Assembly (NCBI GenBank): GCA_903882875.1 | Contig: CAIRYQ010000124.1 | Span: 52,969-116,968, forward strand | Source: an uncultured Spartobacteria bacterium | Lineage (GTDB): Bacteria > Verrucomicrobiota > Verrucomicrobiia > Chthoniobacterales > Chthoniobacteraceae | DNA length: 64,000 nt | Direction of reading: 5' to 3' | Part shown: one piece after another, positions 20,522-29,285 of the stretch | Position numbering within the stretch: the first letter of the stretch is position 1 | How the letters are laid out: every line of letters begins with the position of its first letter | Program-made: the position numbers and the translations under genes | Notes under the pieces: model-generated | What the model saw: the letters and a program-made list of their open reading frames with translations, nothing else | The model's database searches: none | Told to the model about the DNA's origin: nothing

Positions 20522-22285
20522 ATGTTTTGGACCGAAGACGTCGCCGCGAAATGCGTCGGCCCGCAAATCATCAACGACTCGAAGACCCCGAGCGGCCGCG
20601 TTCACGTGGGCGCGCTGCGCGGCGTGCTCATCCACGACGCGATTTTCCGCACGCTCAAGGAAAAGGGCATCGAGGCGCGCTATCTCTTCGGTGTGGACGA
20701 CTACGACCCGCTCGATGAAATCCCCGCGGGCAAGGGCGAGCACTTCGAGCAGTTCCTTGGTCAGCCGCTTTGCAATGTGCCGCCGCCGGATGGCTCGTCC
20801 GCGTCTGACATGGCCGAGCACTACATCTCGGAGTTCTTCCAAGTCTTCGAGGAGCTTGGCGTGAAAGTGGAGAAATACCGGATGCGCGACATCTACCGCG
20901 GCGGAAAGTTCAACGAGGCGATTGATACCATCCTCCGCGCCGCGCCGACGGTGCGCCGTGTTTACAAGGAAGTCTCGAACTCAGACCGCTCCGAGACGTG
21001 GTTCCCATTTCAGACCGTGTGCGAAAAGTGCGGGCGTATCGGCACGACGGAAGTCTTTGCCTACGACGGCAAGGAAGTGAGCTACCGCTGCCGTCCAGAC
21101 ATGGTGAAGTGGGCACGTGGGTGCGGCCACGAGGGAAAAGTGTCGCCATTCGACGGACGCGGAAAGCTGCCGTGGAAACTCGAATGGGTCGCGAAGTGGA
21201 TCAGCTTCCCCGTGACCATCGAGGGCGCGGGCAAGGATCACTCGACCAAGGGCGGCTCGCGCGACGTGAGCGCCGCGTGTCTGCGCGCGATTTTTCAAAA
21301 GGAGCCGCCGCTCAATGTGCCGTACGAGTTCTTCCTCGTCGGCGGCGCGAAGATGTCGTCGAGCAAAGGCATCGGAGCGAGCGCACGCGACATGGCGAAC
21401 CTTCTGCCGCCGGAAATCCTGCGCTTCCTGATGATCCGCACGAAGCCAAATTCGCCCGTGAATTTCGACGTTCACGAGGAAGGCATCGTGAAGCTCTTCA
21501 ACGAATACGACCGCTTCCACGACCGCACGGTGACCGGCAAGGCGACGGCGGACGAAGCATTCGTCACGCGACTCGCCGCGCCCGCGTCCATCGAGGGGCA
21601 TGAGTTCAATGCAAACTTCCAACTCGTCACCGCACTCATCCAGCTCCCACATCTCGACGCGGTGAAGGAAATCGAAAAGCGCGCAGGCCATGCACTCACC
21701 GCGAGCGAGCGCGCGCATCTCGAAGCGCGCATCCGTTCCGCGCAAGTGTGGGTGGACGGCTACGCGACCGAGGAGGAAAAGACGCGCCTCCAGGATACAC
21801 TGCCCGCGCGTGCCTCGGAACTCACGCAAGCCCAGTGCGCATTTCTCCATGCGCTCGCCGATGCGCTGCCGGACACGACATCGGAAGATGACGCGCTGCA
21901 GTCGAAAATCTTCGAGGTCGCGCGACTCACGCCCATCGAGCAGCCGCTCGCGTTCAAGGCGCTCTACCGCGTCATCCTCGACAAGGCCGCCGGCCCGAAA
22001 GCCGGAAATCTGCTCGCATTTCTCGACCGCGCATTCCTTGCTCGCCGCCTGCGCGAACTGCCATTCGACCGCGTGCAATTCTGGAAGGAAAGCGCCGTCA
22101 CCGCCGACGAACTCCGCGCGTGGCACGCGAAGGAGGCCGCGAAGATCGCAAGCCACGAGCATCATGTGAATGTCGAGGGTACGGTGTTTTCATCCGAATA
22201 CACATTCGTCCTTACAGACGGAAAGCGCGTGCTGCGCCGCGTCGTCACCGAGGGCGCACCCGCAACCGAAGGAGTCCTCGCGTAA
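20522..22285 (+). CDS. lysS: Lysyl-tRNA synthetase, class I (archaeal-type)
   Basis: A 587-residue class I LysRS (COG1384), not the common class II enzyme. It attaches lysine to tRNA-Lys. The HIGH-like motif is HVGALRG at 28-34 and the KMSKS-like motif is KMSSSKG at 277-283. A zinc-ribbon-like region with CEKCG and GCGHEG lies between them. The C-terminal helical cage continues to the usual length. The frame is open far upstream, but that sequence is the RNase P RNA and antisense kinase, so ATG 20522 is used. It is divergent from rnpB, with about 75 bases between them. Confidence 0.94.
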   Translation: MFWTEDVAAKCVGPQIINDSKTPSGRVHVGALRGVLIHDAIFRTLKEKGIEARYLFGVDDYDPLDEIPAGKGEHFEQFLGQPLCNVPPPDGSSASDMAEHYISEFFQVFEELGVKVEKYRMRDIYRGGKFNEAIDTILRAAPTVRRVYKEVSNSDRSETWFPFQTVCEKCGRIGTTEVFAYDGKEVSYRCRPDMVKWARGCGHEGKVSPFDGRGKLPWKLEWVAKWISFPVTIEGAGKDHSTKGGSRDVSAACLRAIFQKEPPLNVPYEFFLVGGAKMSSSKGIGASARDMANLLPPEILRFLMIRTKPNSPVNFDVHEEGIVKLFNEYDRFHDRTVTGKATADEAFVTRLAAPASIEGHEFNANFQLVTALIQLPHLDAVKEIEKRAGHALTASERAHLEARIRSAQVWVDGYATEEEKTRLQDTLPARASELTQAQCAFLHALADALPDTTSEDDALQSKIFEVARLTPIEQPLAFKALYRVILDKAAGPKAGNLLAFLDRAFLARRLRELPFDRVQFWKESAVTADELRAWHAKEAAKIASHEHHVNVEGTVFSSEYTFVLTDGKRVLRRVVTEGAPATEGVLA

Positions 22286-22338
22286 GCGCCCGGCGGGCGT
22301 TTGCATTGCGCAGCGCCGCCGCGTAGCCTGCATCACTC

Positions 22339-23124
22339 ATGGAACGCGCGTTCCTCGTCACATCCACCCTCTGCTTCCTCGCCGGGTTCGCCTATGCGAT
22401 GTATGCGCTTGGCGCGAAAGTGCGCCAGCCGTCGCGCTGGAACTTCGTCGTGATGCTCACCGGTTTCATTTTGCAGAGCGGCTTTCTGCATCTGCGCAGC
22501 GGCGAGGTGGGGCGATGCCCGCTCACGAGCCTCTTTGAAAGGCTCGTATTCCTGAGCTGGTCGGTGGTCCTGCTGTATTTCGTCGTCGGCAGCACGTACC
22601 GGCTCTCGCTGCTCGGGATGTTCACCGCGCCACTCGTCTTTCTGATCCAAGTCATCGCGCAGCTTCTGCCCGGCGCGTCGCTGCCCGCGGTGCGAAAGGC
22701 GTCCCTCGGCTTTTGGCCCGAACTGCACAATGCGATCTCGCTCGTCGCCTACGGCGCCTTCGCGCTGTCGTGCGTGGCGGGCGTGATGTACCTCGTGCAG
22801 GAGCGGCATCTGAAGCGGCACACGCTGAATTCCTTTTTCCAAAACCTTCCGCCCATTGCGAATCTCGCCGTGGCTGTGCAGCGGATGATGCTTGCGGGCT
22901 TCGCGCTGCTGACCGCGGGCATCGTCGCGGGATTTTTTGCGGGCCATGCGGCGGCAGCGACCATCGCGCTCGCGGTGTGCGTGTGGCTGCCATACGGTGT
23001 GCTCCTGATCCTGCGAAGCACGCACCGCATCAGTTCGCGCCGCATCGCATGGCTGGCGGTCGCGGCTTTCACGCTGGCCCTCAGCACGCTGGGTGCGCTC
23101 AACGCCGTTCACATGAGCAACTGA
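22339..23124 (+). CDS. CcsA/HemX-like cytochrome c assembly membrane protein
   Basis: A 261-residue integral membrane protein with about eight hydrophobic segments. It belongs to the CcmC/CcsA/HemX group: a tryptophan- and histidine-containing stretch (FWPELHNAISLVAYGAF) is the diagnostic region, although the full WAxxxWGxxWxWD motif of true CcsA is not present. Its position directly upstream of hemA, overlapping by one base, is the arrangement seen for HemX, a protein implicated in HemA levels or heme handling. It is probably in the inner membrane. Confidence 0.85.
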   Translation: MERAFLVTSTLCFLAGFAYAMYALGAKVRQPSRWNFVVMLTGFILQSGFLHLRSGEVGRCPLTSLFERLVFLSWSVVLLYFVVGSTYRLSLLGMFTAPLVFLIQVIAQLLPGASLPAVRKASLGFWPELHNAISLVAYGAFALSCVAGVMYLVQERHLKRHTLNSFFQNLPPIANLAVAVQRMMLAGFALLTAGIVAGFFAGHAAAATIALAVCVWLPYGVLLILRSTHRISSRRIAWLAVAAFTLALSTLGALNAVHMSN

Positions 23125-24185
23125 TGGAAGTCCTCTACCTCGGCCTCAGTCACAAGACCGCCCCCGTGGAAACGCGCGAGCGATTTGCCGTGCCGGATGC
23201 GCACCTCGGCGAATTCAGTTCGCTGCTCGCGCAGGCCCCCGGTGTGCGCGAGGCGGTCGTGATCTCGACGTGCAACCGCGTGGAATACTACGCCGCCGCC
23301 GAGGACGGCGCGGAGGGGCTGCGGACAGTATCAAATTTCATCGCGGAAAAAACGGGGCACGCTCCGCAGGCTCCGACGTTCCTCGAACTCAAAAGCGCCG
23401 AGGGAATCCGGCATCTCTTCCGCGTCGTGAGCGGCCTCGAGAGCATGGTGATTGGCGAGACGGAAATCCTCGGGCAGGTGAAAAAGGCATACCAGTCCGC
23501 GCAAACCGCAGGCGCGACTTCGCGCACGCTGAACAAACTTTTCCAGCGCGCGTTCAATGTCGCGAAGGAAGTGCGGACGAAGACAAGCATCACGCGCGGC
23601 GCGGTGAGCGTCGGCAGCGCGGCGGTGGAACTCGCGGAGAAAATTTTCGGCAAGCTCGATGCGTGCAATGTGATGGTGCTCGGCGCGGGCGAAACGGCGG
23701 AGATGACGGCGAAGGCGCTGCAATCGCGCGGCGCGAAGGCGATTTTCGTCTCGAATCGCACCTACGAGCGCGCGGTGTCGCTGGCAGAAATGCTCGGCGG
23801 ACGCGCGATTCATTTCGATCAGTGGGAGCGCGAGTTCGACGCGATGGACATTTTGATCGGTTCGACCGGCGCGCCGCACGCCGTCGTGACGAACGCGAAG
23901 ATTTCACCACTGATGACACGCCGACAGGATCGCCCGCTTTTCTGCATAGATCTCGCGGTGCCGCGCGACTTCGAGGCGAGCGTGAACGATATCGAGGGTG
24001 TGTACCTCTACGACATTGATGCGCTGCAGGGCATCGCCGAACAGAGCATGCAGGTGCGGCGGCAGGAACTCGTGCGGTGCGAGGAAATGATCGAGAGGCA
24101 CGTTGCGGATTTTTCCAAGTGGCTCACAACGCCGCATCACGGTTTTGGCGGTGCGAGTGGAATGCAGCCGGAGGGCGCGAAGTGA
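23124..24185 (+). CDS. hemA: Glutamyl-tRNA reductase, short form
   Basis: This enzyme reduces glutamyl-tRNA to glutamate-1-semialdehyde with NADPH, the first committed step of C5 tetrapyrrole synthesis. The catalytic cysteine is Cys50 in STCNRVE, the substrate loop SGLESMVIGETEILGQVK is split over the core, and the NADPH site is VLGAGETAEMT. At 353 residues it ends soon after FSKWL, so the C-terminal dimerisation domain of about 80-100 residues found in the E. coli enzyme is essentially absent. The ATG overlaps the upstream stop by one base and the stop overlaps hemC (GTGA), showing a tightly coupled operon. Confidence 0.95.
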   Translation: MEVLYLGLSHKTAPVETRERFAVPDAHLGEFSSLLAQAPGVREAVVISTCNRVEYYAAAEDGAEGLRTVSNFIAEKTGHAPQAPTFLELKSAEGIRHLFRVVSGLESMVIGETEILGQVKKAYQSAQTAGATSRTLNKLFQRAFNVAKEVRTKTSITRGAVSVGSAAVELAEKIFGKLDACNVMVLGAGETAEMTAKALQSRGAKAIFVSNRTYERAVSLAEMLGGRAIHFDQWEREFDAMDILIGSTGAPHAVVTNAKISPLMTRRQDRPLFCIDLAVPRDFEASVNDIEGVYLYDIDALQGIAEQSMQVRRQELVRCEEMIERHVADFSKWLTTPHHGFGGASGMQPEGAK

Positions 24186-25126
24186 ACGTCCTGCGGATCG
24201 GCACGCGTGGTTCCGCGCTCGCGCTCGCGCAGGTGGATCTCACCGAGGCGGCGCTTGTGCGGGAATTGCCGGAACTGCGCACTGAGCGCGAGATTTTCAT
24301 CACGCGCGGCGATCAGAAGCTCGATCTGAATTTGCTCAAGGCCGGCGAGGCGGGCGGCAAGGGCTTGTTCACGCGCGAACTGGAGGACGCGCTGATCGAG
24401 GGGCGTATTGATGTCGCCATTCACAGCCTGAAAGATCTGCCGGGCAACAATCCGCCGGGCCTCGAAATTGCCGCCGTGCTCGAACGCGCGCCGACGGCGG
24501 ATATCCTCGTGAGCAAACTTCCCGGCGGGCTCGAAGTGCTGCCGCACGGCGCGCATGTCGGCACGAGCAGCGTGCGCCGCGCACGGCAACTCGGCTGGCT
24601 GAGGCCGGACGTCATCATCGAGGAATGGCGAGGCAACGTGCCCACACGTCTGCGCAAGCTCGGCGAGCGTGCGGAAATTTCCGCGATTGTTTTGGCGGAA
24701 GCCGGGCTGCGGCGGCTCGGCTATGCGCTGGATTTGGAGCGGGGGATTTTGAAATGGGATGGCGGCGAGTGGCATGCGTCTTCGCTCGCGGGACGCATCA
24801 TTCCGGCGATAGGGCAGGGGGCGATCGCGCTTCAGATTCGCGCGGATCGCGAGGACGTGCGCGGTGTGCTTGCGCGGATCAATCATCCGGCGACGATGAT
24901 GGCGATACGCGCGGAGCGTGCGTTGCAGCGGCTGCTCTCGGGCGACTGTTCGGTGCCGGTGGGCGTGCACACGGAGTTGCGCGCTGGGCGCATTTTCATG
25001 CGCGGCATTCTTTTTTCCGAAGGCAACATGGAGCCGATGCACGGCGAGGCGAGCGGCGACTCTGGCGATCCGGAAGCAGTTGCGGCGGAACTTTTCCACA
25101 CGCTGTCGCACGGTGCGGGAAAGTAG
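24182..25126 (+). CDS. hemC: Porphobilinogen deaminase (hydroxymethylbilane synthase)
   Basis: A 314-residue enzyme that joins four porphobilinogens into hydroxymethylbilane. The N-terminus is IGTRGSALALAQ. GGKGLFTRELEDAL and DVAIHSLKDLP are active-site motifs, and the dipyrromethane cofactor is attached at Cys256 (SGDCSVPVG). The start is GTG 24182, overlapping the hemA stop by four bases; no better ATG exists before the conserved IGTRGS. Confidence 0.96.
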   Translation: MNVLRIGTRGSALALAQVDLTEAALVRELPELRTEREIFITRGDQKLDLNLLKAGEAGGKGLFTRELEDALIEGRIDVAIHSLKDLPGNNPPGLEIAAVLERAPTADILVSKLPGGLEVLPHGAHVGTSSVRRARQLGWLRPDVIIEEWRGNVPTRLRKLGERAEISAIVLAEAGLRRLGYALDLERGILKWDGGEWHASSLAGRIIPAIGQGAIALQIRADREDVRGVLARINHPATMMAIRAERALQRLLSGDCSVPVGVHTELRAGRIFMRGILFSEGNMEPMHGEASGDSGDPEAVAAELFHTLSHGAGK

Positions 25127-25202
25127 CCGCAGCGGATGAGATTTCGGGCACGGTGAGAGGTTGCACTTGCCGTGTGGGCGGTGCCTCGGACAGTTTGCGC
25201 AA

Positions 25203-26735
25203 ATGTCTGCAAGCAAAGTGAAATCAAAAGGAATCTGCTACCTCGCAGGGGCGGGTCCGGGTGACATCGGACTCGTGACGCTGCGGCTGCGTGAGGTGAT
25301 GGAGATGGCGGATGTGGTCGTGTACGATGCGCTGTGCAATCCGGAGATTTTGAAATGGGCGCCGAGCGGCGCGGAGATCATCTATGCGGGGAAGCGAGCG
25401 GCGCGGCATGCGCTGAAGCAGGAGGAGACGAATGCGCTGCTCGTGGAGAAGACGAAGGAGGGCAAGCGTGTCGTGCGGCTCAAGGGCGGCGATCCGTTTG
25501 TGTTCGGACGCGGCGGTGAGGAGGCATTGGAACTTGTGCGCGCGGGGCTGCGGTTCGAGGTAATCCCCGGCATTTCATCCACGGTCGCGGCGGGAGCGTA
25601 CGCGGGCATTCCGGTGACGCATCGTGAGCACACTTCGCAGCTCACCATTTTCACCGGGCACGAGGATCCGACGAAGCCGGAGAGCAAACTCGACTACGAT
25701 CAGCTCGCAAAAAATCCGGGGACGAAGGTAATGCTCATGGGAGTCGAGCGCATCGGCATCATCGCTGCGGAACTCGTGAAGCACGGGGCGCGTGCGGATT
25801 TGCCGGTCGCGCTCGTGCGCTGGGGGACGACGGGACGGCAGCAGACGATCACCGGCACGCTGGCGGACATTGCGGCGAAGGTGGAGGCGGCGGGATTCAA
25901 GGCGCCGGCGGTCGCCATCATCGGCGATGTCGTGAAACTGCGTGAGTCGCTGAACTGGTTCGAGACGCGTCCGCTTTTCGGAAAGCGCATCGTGGTGACG
26001 CGGACGCGCAAGCAGGCGGGTGCGCTGTCATCGCGGCTGCGCGAACTCGGTGCGGATGTGATCGAACTGCCGACGATCCGCATCGAGCCGCCGACGGACA
26101 AACTTGCGATGGCGGAGATGGTGCGGGACGCGCACGGCTACGACTGGCTGGTGTTCACGAGCCCGAATGGCGTGGATGCGTTCTTCGAGGCGTTCTACAA
26201 AGTTTACAAGGACGCGCGCGAGATCGGTGGCGTGCGGATCGCGGCCATCGGGCCTGCGACTGCGGCGAAGGTGCGCGAGTACCGGCTGACGGTGGAATTG
26301 CAGCCGGAGGAATTTGTGGCGGAGGCGGTGGTGAAGGAATTTCAGAAGGATGGCTCGGTGGACAACCTGCGCATTTTGATCGCACGCGCGCAGGAGGCGC
26401 GGGATGTTTTGCCGGAGGCGCTCACAAAGCTCGGCGCGATCGTGGATGTGGTGGCGGTGTATCGCACGGTGCCGGAGACGGAGGATGTCTCCGGTGCGAT
26501 TGCGCGGTTCCGCGAGGAGGGTGCGGACATGGTGACGTTCACGAGTTCCTCGACGGCGGAAAATTTCATGGCGCTGAAACTGCCGCTGACGCCGAATTTC
26601 AAGACGGCCTCCATTGGGCCGATCACGTCGGCGACAATGCGCAGATTGGGGCTGAAGGTGGATGCGGAGGCGAAGCAATACGACATTCCGGGGCTGGTGG
26701 AGGCGATTCTCGCCTACTTCACAGGAACTCTCTAA
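25203..26735 (+). CDS. cobA-hemD: Uroporphyrinogen-III C-methyltransferase / uroporphyrinogen-III synthase fusion
   Basis: A 510-residue bifunctional protein. Residues about 8-250 are an SUMT (CobA-type) SAM methyltransferase: YLAGAGPGDIGLVTLR, VRLKGGDPFVFGRGGEE and GISS are its standard motifs. It makes precorrin-2 for siroheme and cobalamin. Residues about 262-508 are HemD, which closes hydroxymethylbilane into uroporphyrinogen III (RIVVTRTRKQAGALS, VFTSPNGVDAF, TFTSSSTAENF). The gene feeds both heme and siroheme/B12 branches. ATG 25203 precedes the first beta strand. A 76-base gap separates it from hemC, but it is probably co-transcribed. Confidence 0.95.
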   Translation: MSASKVKSKGICYLAGAGPGDIGLVTLRLREVMEMADVVVYDALCNPEILKWAPSGAEIIYAGKRAARHALKQEETNALLVEKTKEGKRVVRLKGGDPFVFGRGGEEALELVRAGLRFEVIPGISSTVAAGAYAGIPVTHREHTSQLTIFTGHEDPTKPESKLDYDQLAKNPGTKVMLMGVERIGIIAAELVKHGARADLPVALVRWGTTGRQQTITGTLADIAAKVEAAGFKAPAVAIIGDVVKLRESLNWFETRPLFGKRIVVTRTRKQAGALSSRLRELGADVIELPTIRIEPPTDKLAMAEMVRDAHGYDWLVFTSPNGVDAFFEAFYKVYKDAREIGGVRIAAIGPATAAKVREYRLTVELQPEEFVAEAVVKEFQKDGSVDNLRILIARAQEARDVLPEALTKLGAIVDVVAVYRTVPETEDVSGAIARFREEGADMVTFTSSSTAENFMALKLPLTPNFKTASIGPITSATMRRLGLKVDAEAKQYDIPGLVEAILAYFTGTL

Positions 26736-26788
26736 TTCCCGTCATACTTCTTCTGGAGATTGGCGCGAAACTGGCTTGTGGGCATTTC

Positions 26789-27610
26789 ATGGTCGAACCT
26801 CAGCCCGACAATTTCAGTGATCTCCCCGATGCGCTAAATGCGCTGCCCCCTGTGCCCGGAACGCCAGCAAATGTGCGCGCGATGAAGCCTGCCAAGGAGG
26901 AGGCAAGCATCGTTGCCCACGACGGCAAGGCCGAGCCCGCGAGTTTCCAGCAGTCGCTGAGGCCGATCCTCCAGAGTGTCGAAGCGATGGCGCGTGCTCA
27001 GTTCGAGCAGGTGGGCGTGCTCGACCGTGTGGAAAAGATGATGATGGCACAGAATGGCGTGGCGAAGATTCTCACCGAAGCAAAGGCGGCGCTCGAGCAG
27101 CGCAATGTGGTGAACAAGGCGATGTTCGAGACGCTTCACGGGGAACTGAAGACCTATAAGGATGCGTTCCTGCTCGAGGCGGTACTTCGGCCGGTCATCC
27201 GCGATCTCATTTCGCTTTACGACGACATTTCGGAAATCCACCGGCAGCTCGCGCTTGCGCTTTCTTCGCAGGAGGAGCGGGGGAAGCTGGCCGGGAGCGC
27301 GCTGATCCTGTTTGAAAATGTTGTGGCTCCGGCGCGGCAGCTCGAGCACAACCGCGACGCCATTCTTGAGGTGCTGGAGCGGCTCGATGTGACGCTGCTG
27401 CCGCTCGGTTCGGGGAAGCTTGACAAGGTCACGCAACGGGCGATGAGCGTGGAAATGACGGACGCTCCGGAGCGGGATGGCGAAATCGTGAAGGTGACCA
27501 AGCGGGGCTTTGTATGGAAGGATCGCGTGATGCGCCCCGAGGAGGTCGTGATTAAAAAGTGGCGCGGCACCGTGCAGGCCGCCGCAGAAAAACAGCAGTC
27601 CAAACCGTGA
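26789..27610 (+). CDS. GrpE-like nucleotide exchange factor of an Hsp70 cassette
   Basis: A 273-residue protein. After a Pro-rich N-terminus of about 50 residues comes a long helical region (about 55-175), then a four-helix-like part. The C-terminal beta-wing piece (EIVKVTKRGFVWKDRVMRPEEVVIKKW) resembles the end of GrpE, where GYxxxxxxLRPAxVxV is usual. GrpE releases ADP from DnaK. It is longer and more diverged than a housekeeping GrpE (about 190-200), and it lies directly upstream of a non-canonical Hsp70, so it is probably a dedicated partner. The assignment rests on the C-terminal signature and context. The N-terminal ATG at 26789 is assumed. Confidence 0.7.
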   Translation: MVEPQPDNFSDLPDALNALPPVPGTPANVRAMKPAKEEASIVAHDGKAEPASFQQSLRPILQSVEAMARAQFEQVGVLDRVEKMMMAQNGVAKILTEAKAALEQRNVVNKAMFETLHGELKTYKDAFLLEAVLRPVIRDLISLYDDISEIHRQLALALSSQEERGKLAGSALILFENVVAPARQLEHNRDAILEVLERLDVTLLPLGSGKLDKVTQRAMSVEMTDAPERDGEIVKVTKRGFVWKDRVMRPEEVVIKKWRGTVQAAAEKQQSKP

Positions 27611-27676
27611 TTGATTCCGAAACGAGCCACGCCTTTTATTCCCGAAAATGAGCAGCGTTCTTAAGCCCAAAGAGCC

Positions 27677-29251
27677 ATGTCCGACAAACCCCTAAATAGA
27701 AAAGCCATAGGAATTGACCTTGGCACGACCTTTTGCGCGGTCGCGCACATTGACGCGTACGGCAAGCCGCAGATCATCCCGAACACGGAGAACGAGCGCA
27801 TCACGCCGTCGGTGATTTTGTTCGATGGCACGAATGCAGTCGTGGGAACCATCGCGAAGCAGAATGCCGTCGCCGAGCCTGATAAGATCGTGGATTTCGT
27901 GAAGCGCGAGATGGGCAAGAGCAAGTCGCAGTTCAGTCGCACGTTCGGCGGGAAGGTGTATTCCGCGGAGGAACTCTCGGCGATCATCCTGCGCAAGCTG
28001 AAGGGGGATGCGGAAAAATATCTCGGCGAGCCGGTGACGGACGCAGTGATCACGGTTCCGGCGTATTTCAACGACGCGGAGCGAATGGCGACGCTCGTCG
28101 CAGGACAGCTTGCCGGGCTGAAGGTGCTGCAAATCATCAACGAGCCGACCTCTGCCGCTCTGGCGTACGGCTTGGACAAGCTGGATCAGGATCAGACGGT
28201 GTTTGTGTTCGACCTCGGCGGCGGCACGTTCGACGTGACGATCATGCGCATCGAGGGGATGCACATCCGCATGCTTGCGAGCAACGGCGACCACCGGCTC
28301 GGCGGCAAGGACTGGGACGACATCATCGTGAACTGGGTCGCGGAGGAATTTGACAAGCAGCACGGGGAGAATCCGCTGCTCGATTTGCAGAGCTATCAGG
28401 ATCTCTACAACCGTGCGCTGACTGCGAAGGTGCAGCTTTCCACACGCGCGCGGACGACGCTGGTTCACAATTACAACGGACGCAGCGTGAAGATCGATCT
28501 TACCCGCGAGATGTTCGAGGAGCGCAGCCGGCACCTGCTGGAGAAGACGAAGGCGATCTGCGAGATCGTGATGCAGGAGGCAAACATGCAGTGGGAGCAG
28601 ATTGACCGCGTGCTTCTCACCGGGGGCATGACGCGCGTGCCTTCCGTGCGGCAGATGATCACGGAGCTTTCGGGGCGCCCCACTGCGGATGATGTGAGCC
28701 CCGATGAGGCCGTGGCGATGGGCGCTGCCATTCAGGCGATGCTCTCAATGCTGCGCCAGGAGGACGAGAGCGGTACGCACACGATCGCGCAGGAGGTGCG
28801 CGACCAGTTCTCGGCGGCGGACGGCTCGCTGATCAAAGTGACGAACATCACGACCCACACGCTCGGCGTGGTGCTGTGGGACGACGACAAGGTGGAGGAA
28901 TACGTCTTCCCGATGATCGCGAAGATGACGCCGGTGCCCGCCGACATGAAGAATTCCTTCGGCACGGCGAAGGCGAACATGAAGAACGCGATCGTGCGCG
29001 TCGTCGAGGGCGAGAGCACGGTGCCGGGCGAATGCACGCCGCTGGGCATCTGCGACATCGAGCTTCCTCCATTTCTGCCGAAAGGATCGCCGGTGGAACT
29101 CACTTACCGCTACAATGAGAACCAGGTGCTCGAGGTGGTCGTCGAGGCGTACGGTCGCACGAGCCGGGTCTCCATCTCGCGGAATACCGGCCTGGCGGAA
29201 AATGAGATCGGAATCGCCACCGCGGATCTGTCCTCGCTGACCATCACTTAG
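27677..29251 (+). CDS. Hsp70/DnaK-like chaperone lacking the helical lid
   Basis: A 524-residue Hsp70. The ATPase domain is complete: phosphate 1 GIDLGTT at 12-18, phosphate 2 FDLGGGTFD near 178-186 and adenosine motif LLTGGMTRVPS near 313-323. A beta-type substrate domain follows to about residue 515, where the protein ends, so the alpha-helical lid and C-terminal tail of DnaK (about 100 residues) are missing. The hydrophobic interdomain linker (usually VLLLD) is replaced by a sequence around LIKVTNITTHTLGV. It sits between a GrpE-like gene and a J-like/FGE fusion gene, all on one strand with gaps of 66 and 34 bases. Confidence 0.93.
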   Translation: MSDKPLNRKAIGIDLGTTFCAVAHIDAYGKPQIIPNTENERITPSVILFDGTNAVVGTIAKQNAVAEPDKIVDFVKREMGKSKSQFSRTFGGKVYSAEELSAIILRKLKGDAEKYLGEPVTDAVITVPAYFNDAERMATLVAGQLAGLKVLQIINEPTSAALAYGLDKLDQDQTVFVFDLGGGTFDVTIMRIEGMHIRMLASNGDHRLGGKDWDDIIVNWVAEEFDKQHGENPLLDLQSYQDLYNRALTAKVQLSTRARTTLVHNYNGRSVKIDLTREMFEERSRHLLEKTKAICEIVMQEANMQWEQIDRVLLTGGMTRVPSVRQMITELSGRPTADDVSPDEAVAMGAAIQAMLSMLRQEDESGTHTIAQEVRDQFSAADGSLIKVTNITTHTLGVVLWDDDKVEEYVFPMIAKMTPVPADMKNSFGTAKANMKNAIVRVVEGESTVPGECTPLGICDIELPPFLPKGSPVELTYRYNENQVLEVVVEAYGRTSRVSISRNTGLAENEIGIATADLSSLTIT

Positions 29252-29285
29252 AGCCGGATACCAGTCCCTGTCTGAGCCCACAGTC

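Noticed and set aside
17434..20574. Full 1046-residue frame for the hybrid kinase
   Set aside because: The first 200 codons are the RNase P RNA and its terminator, so the kinase must start after about 19990.
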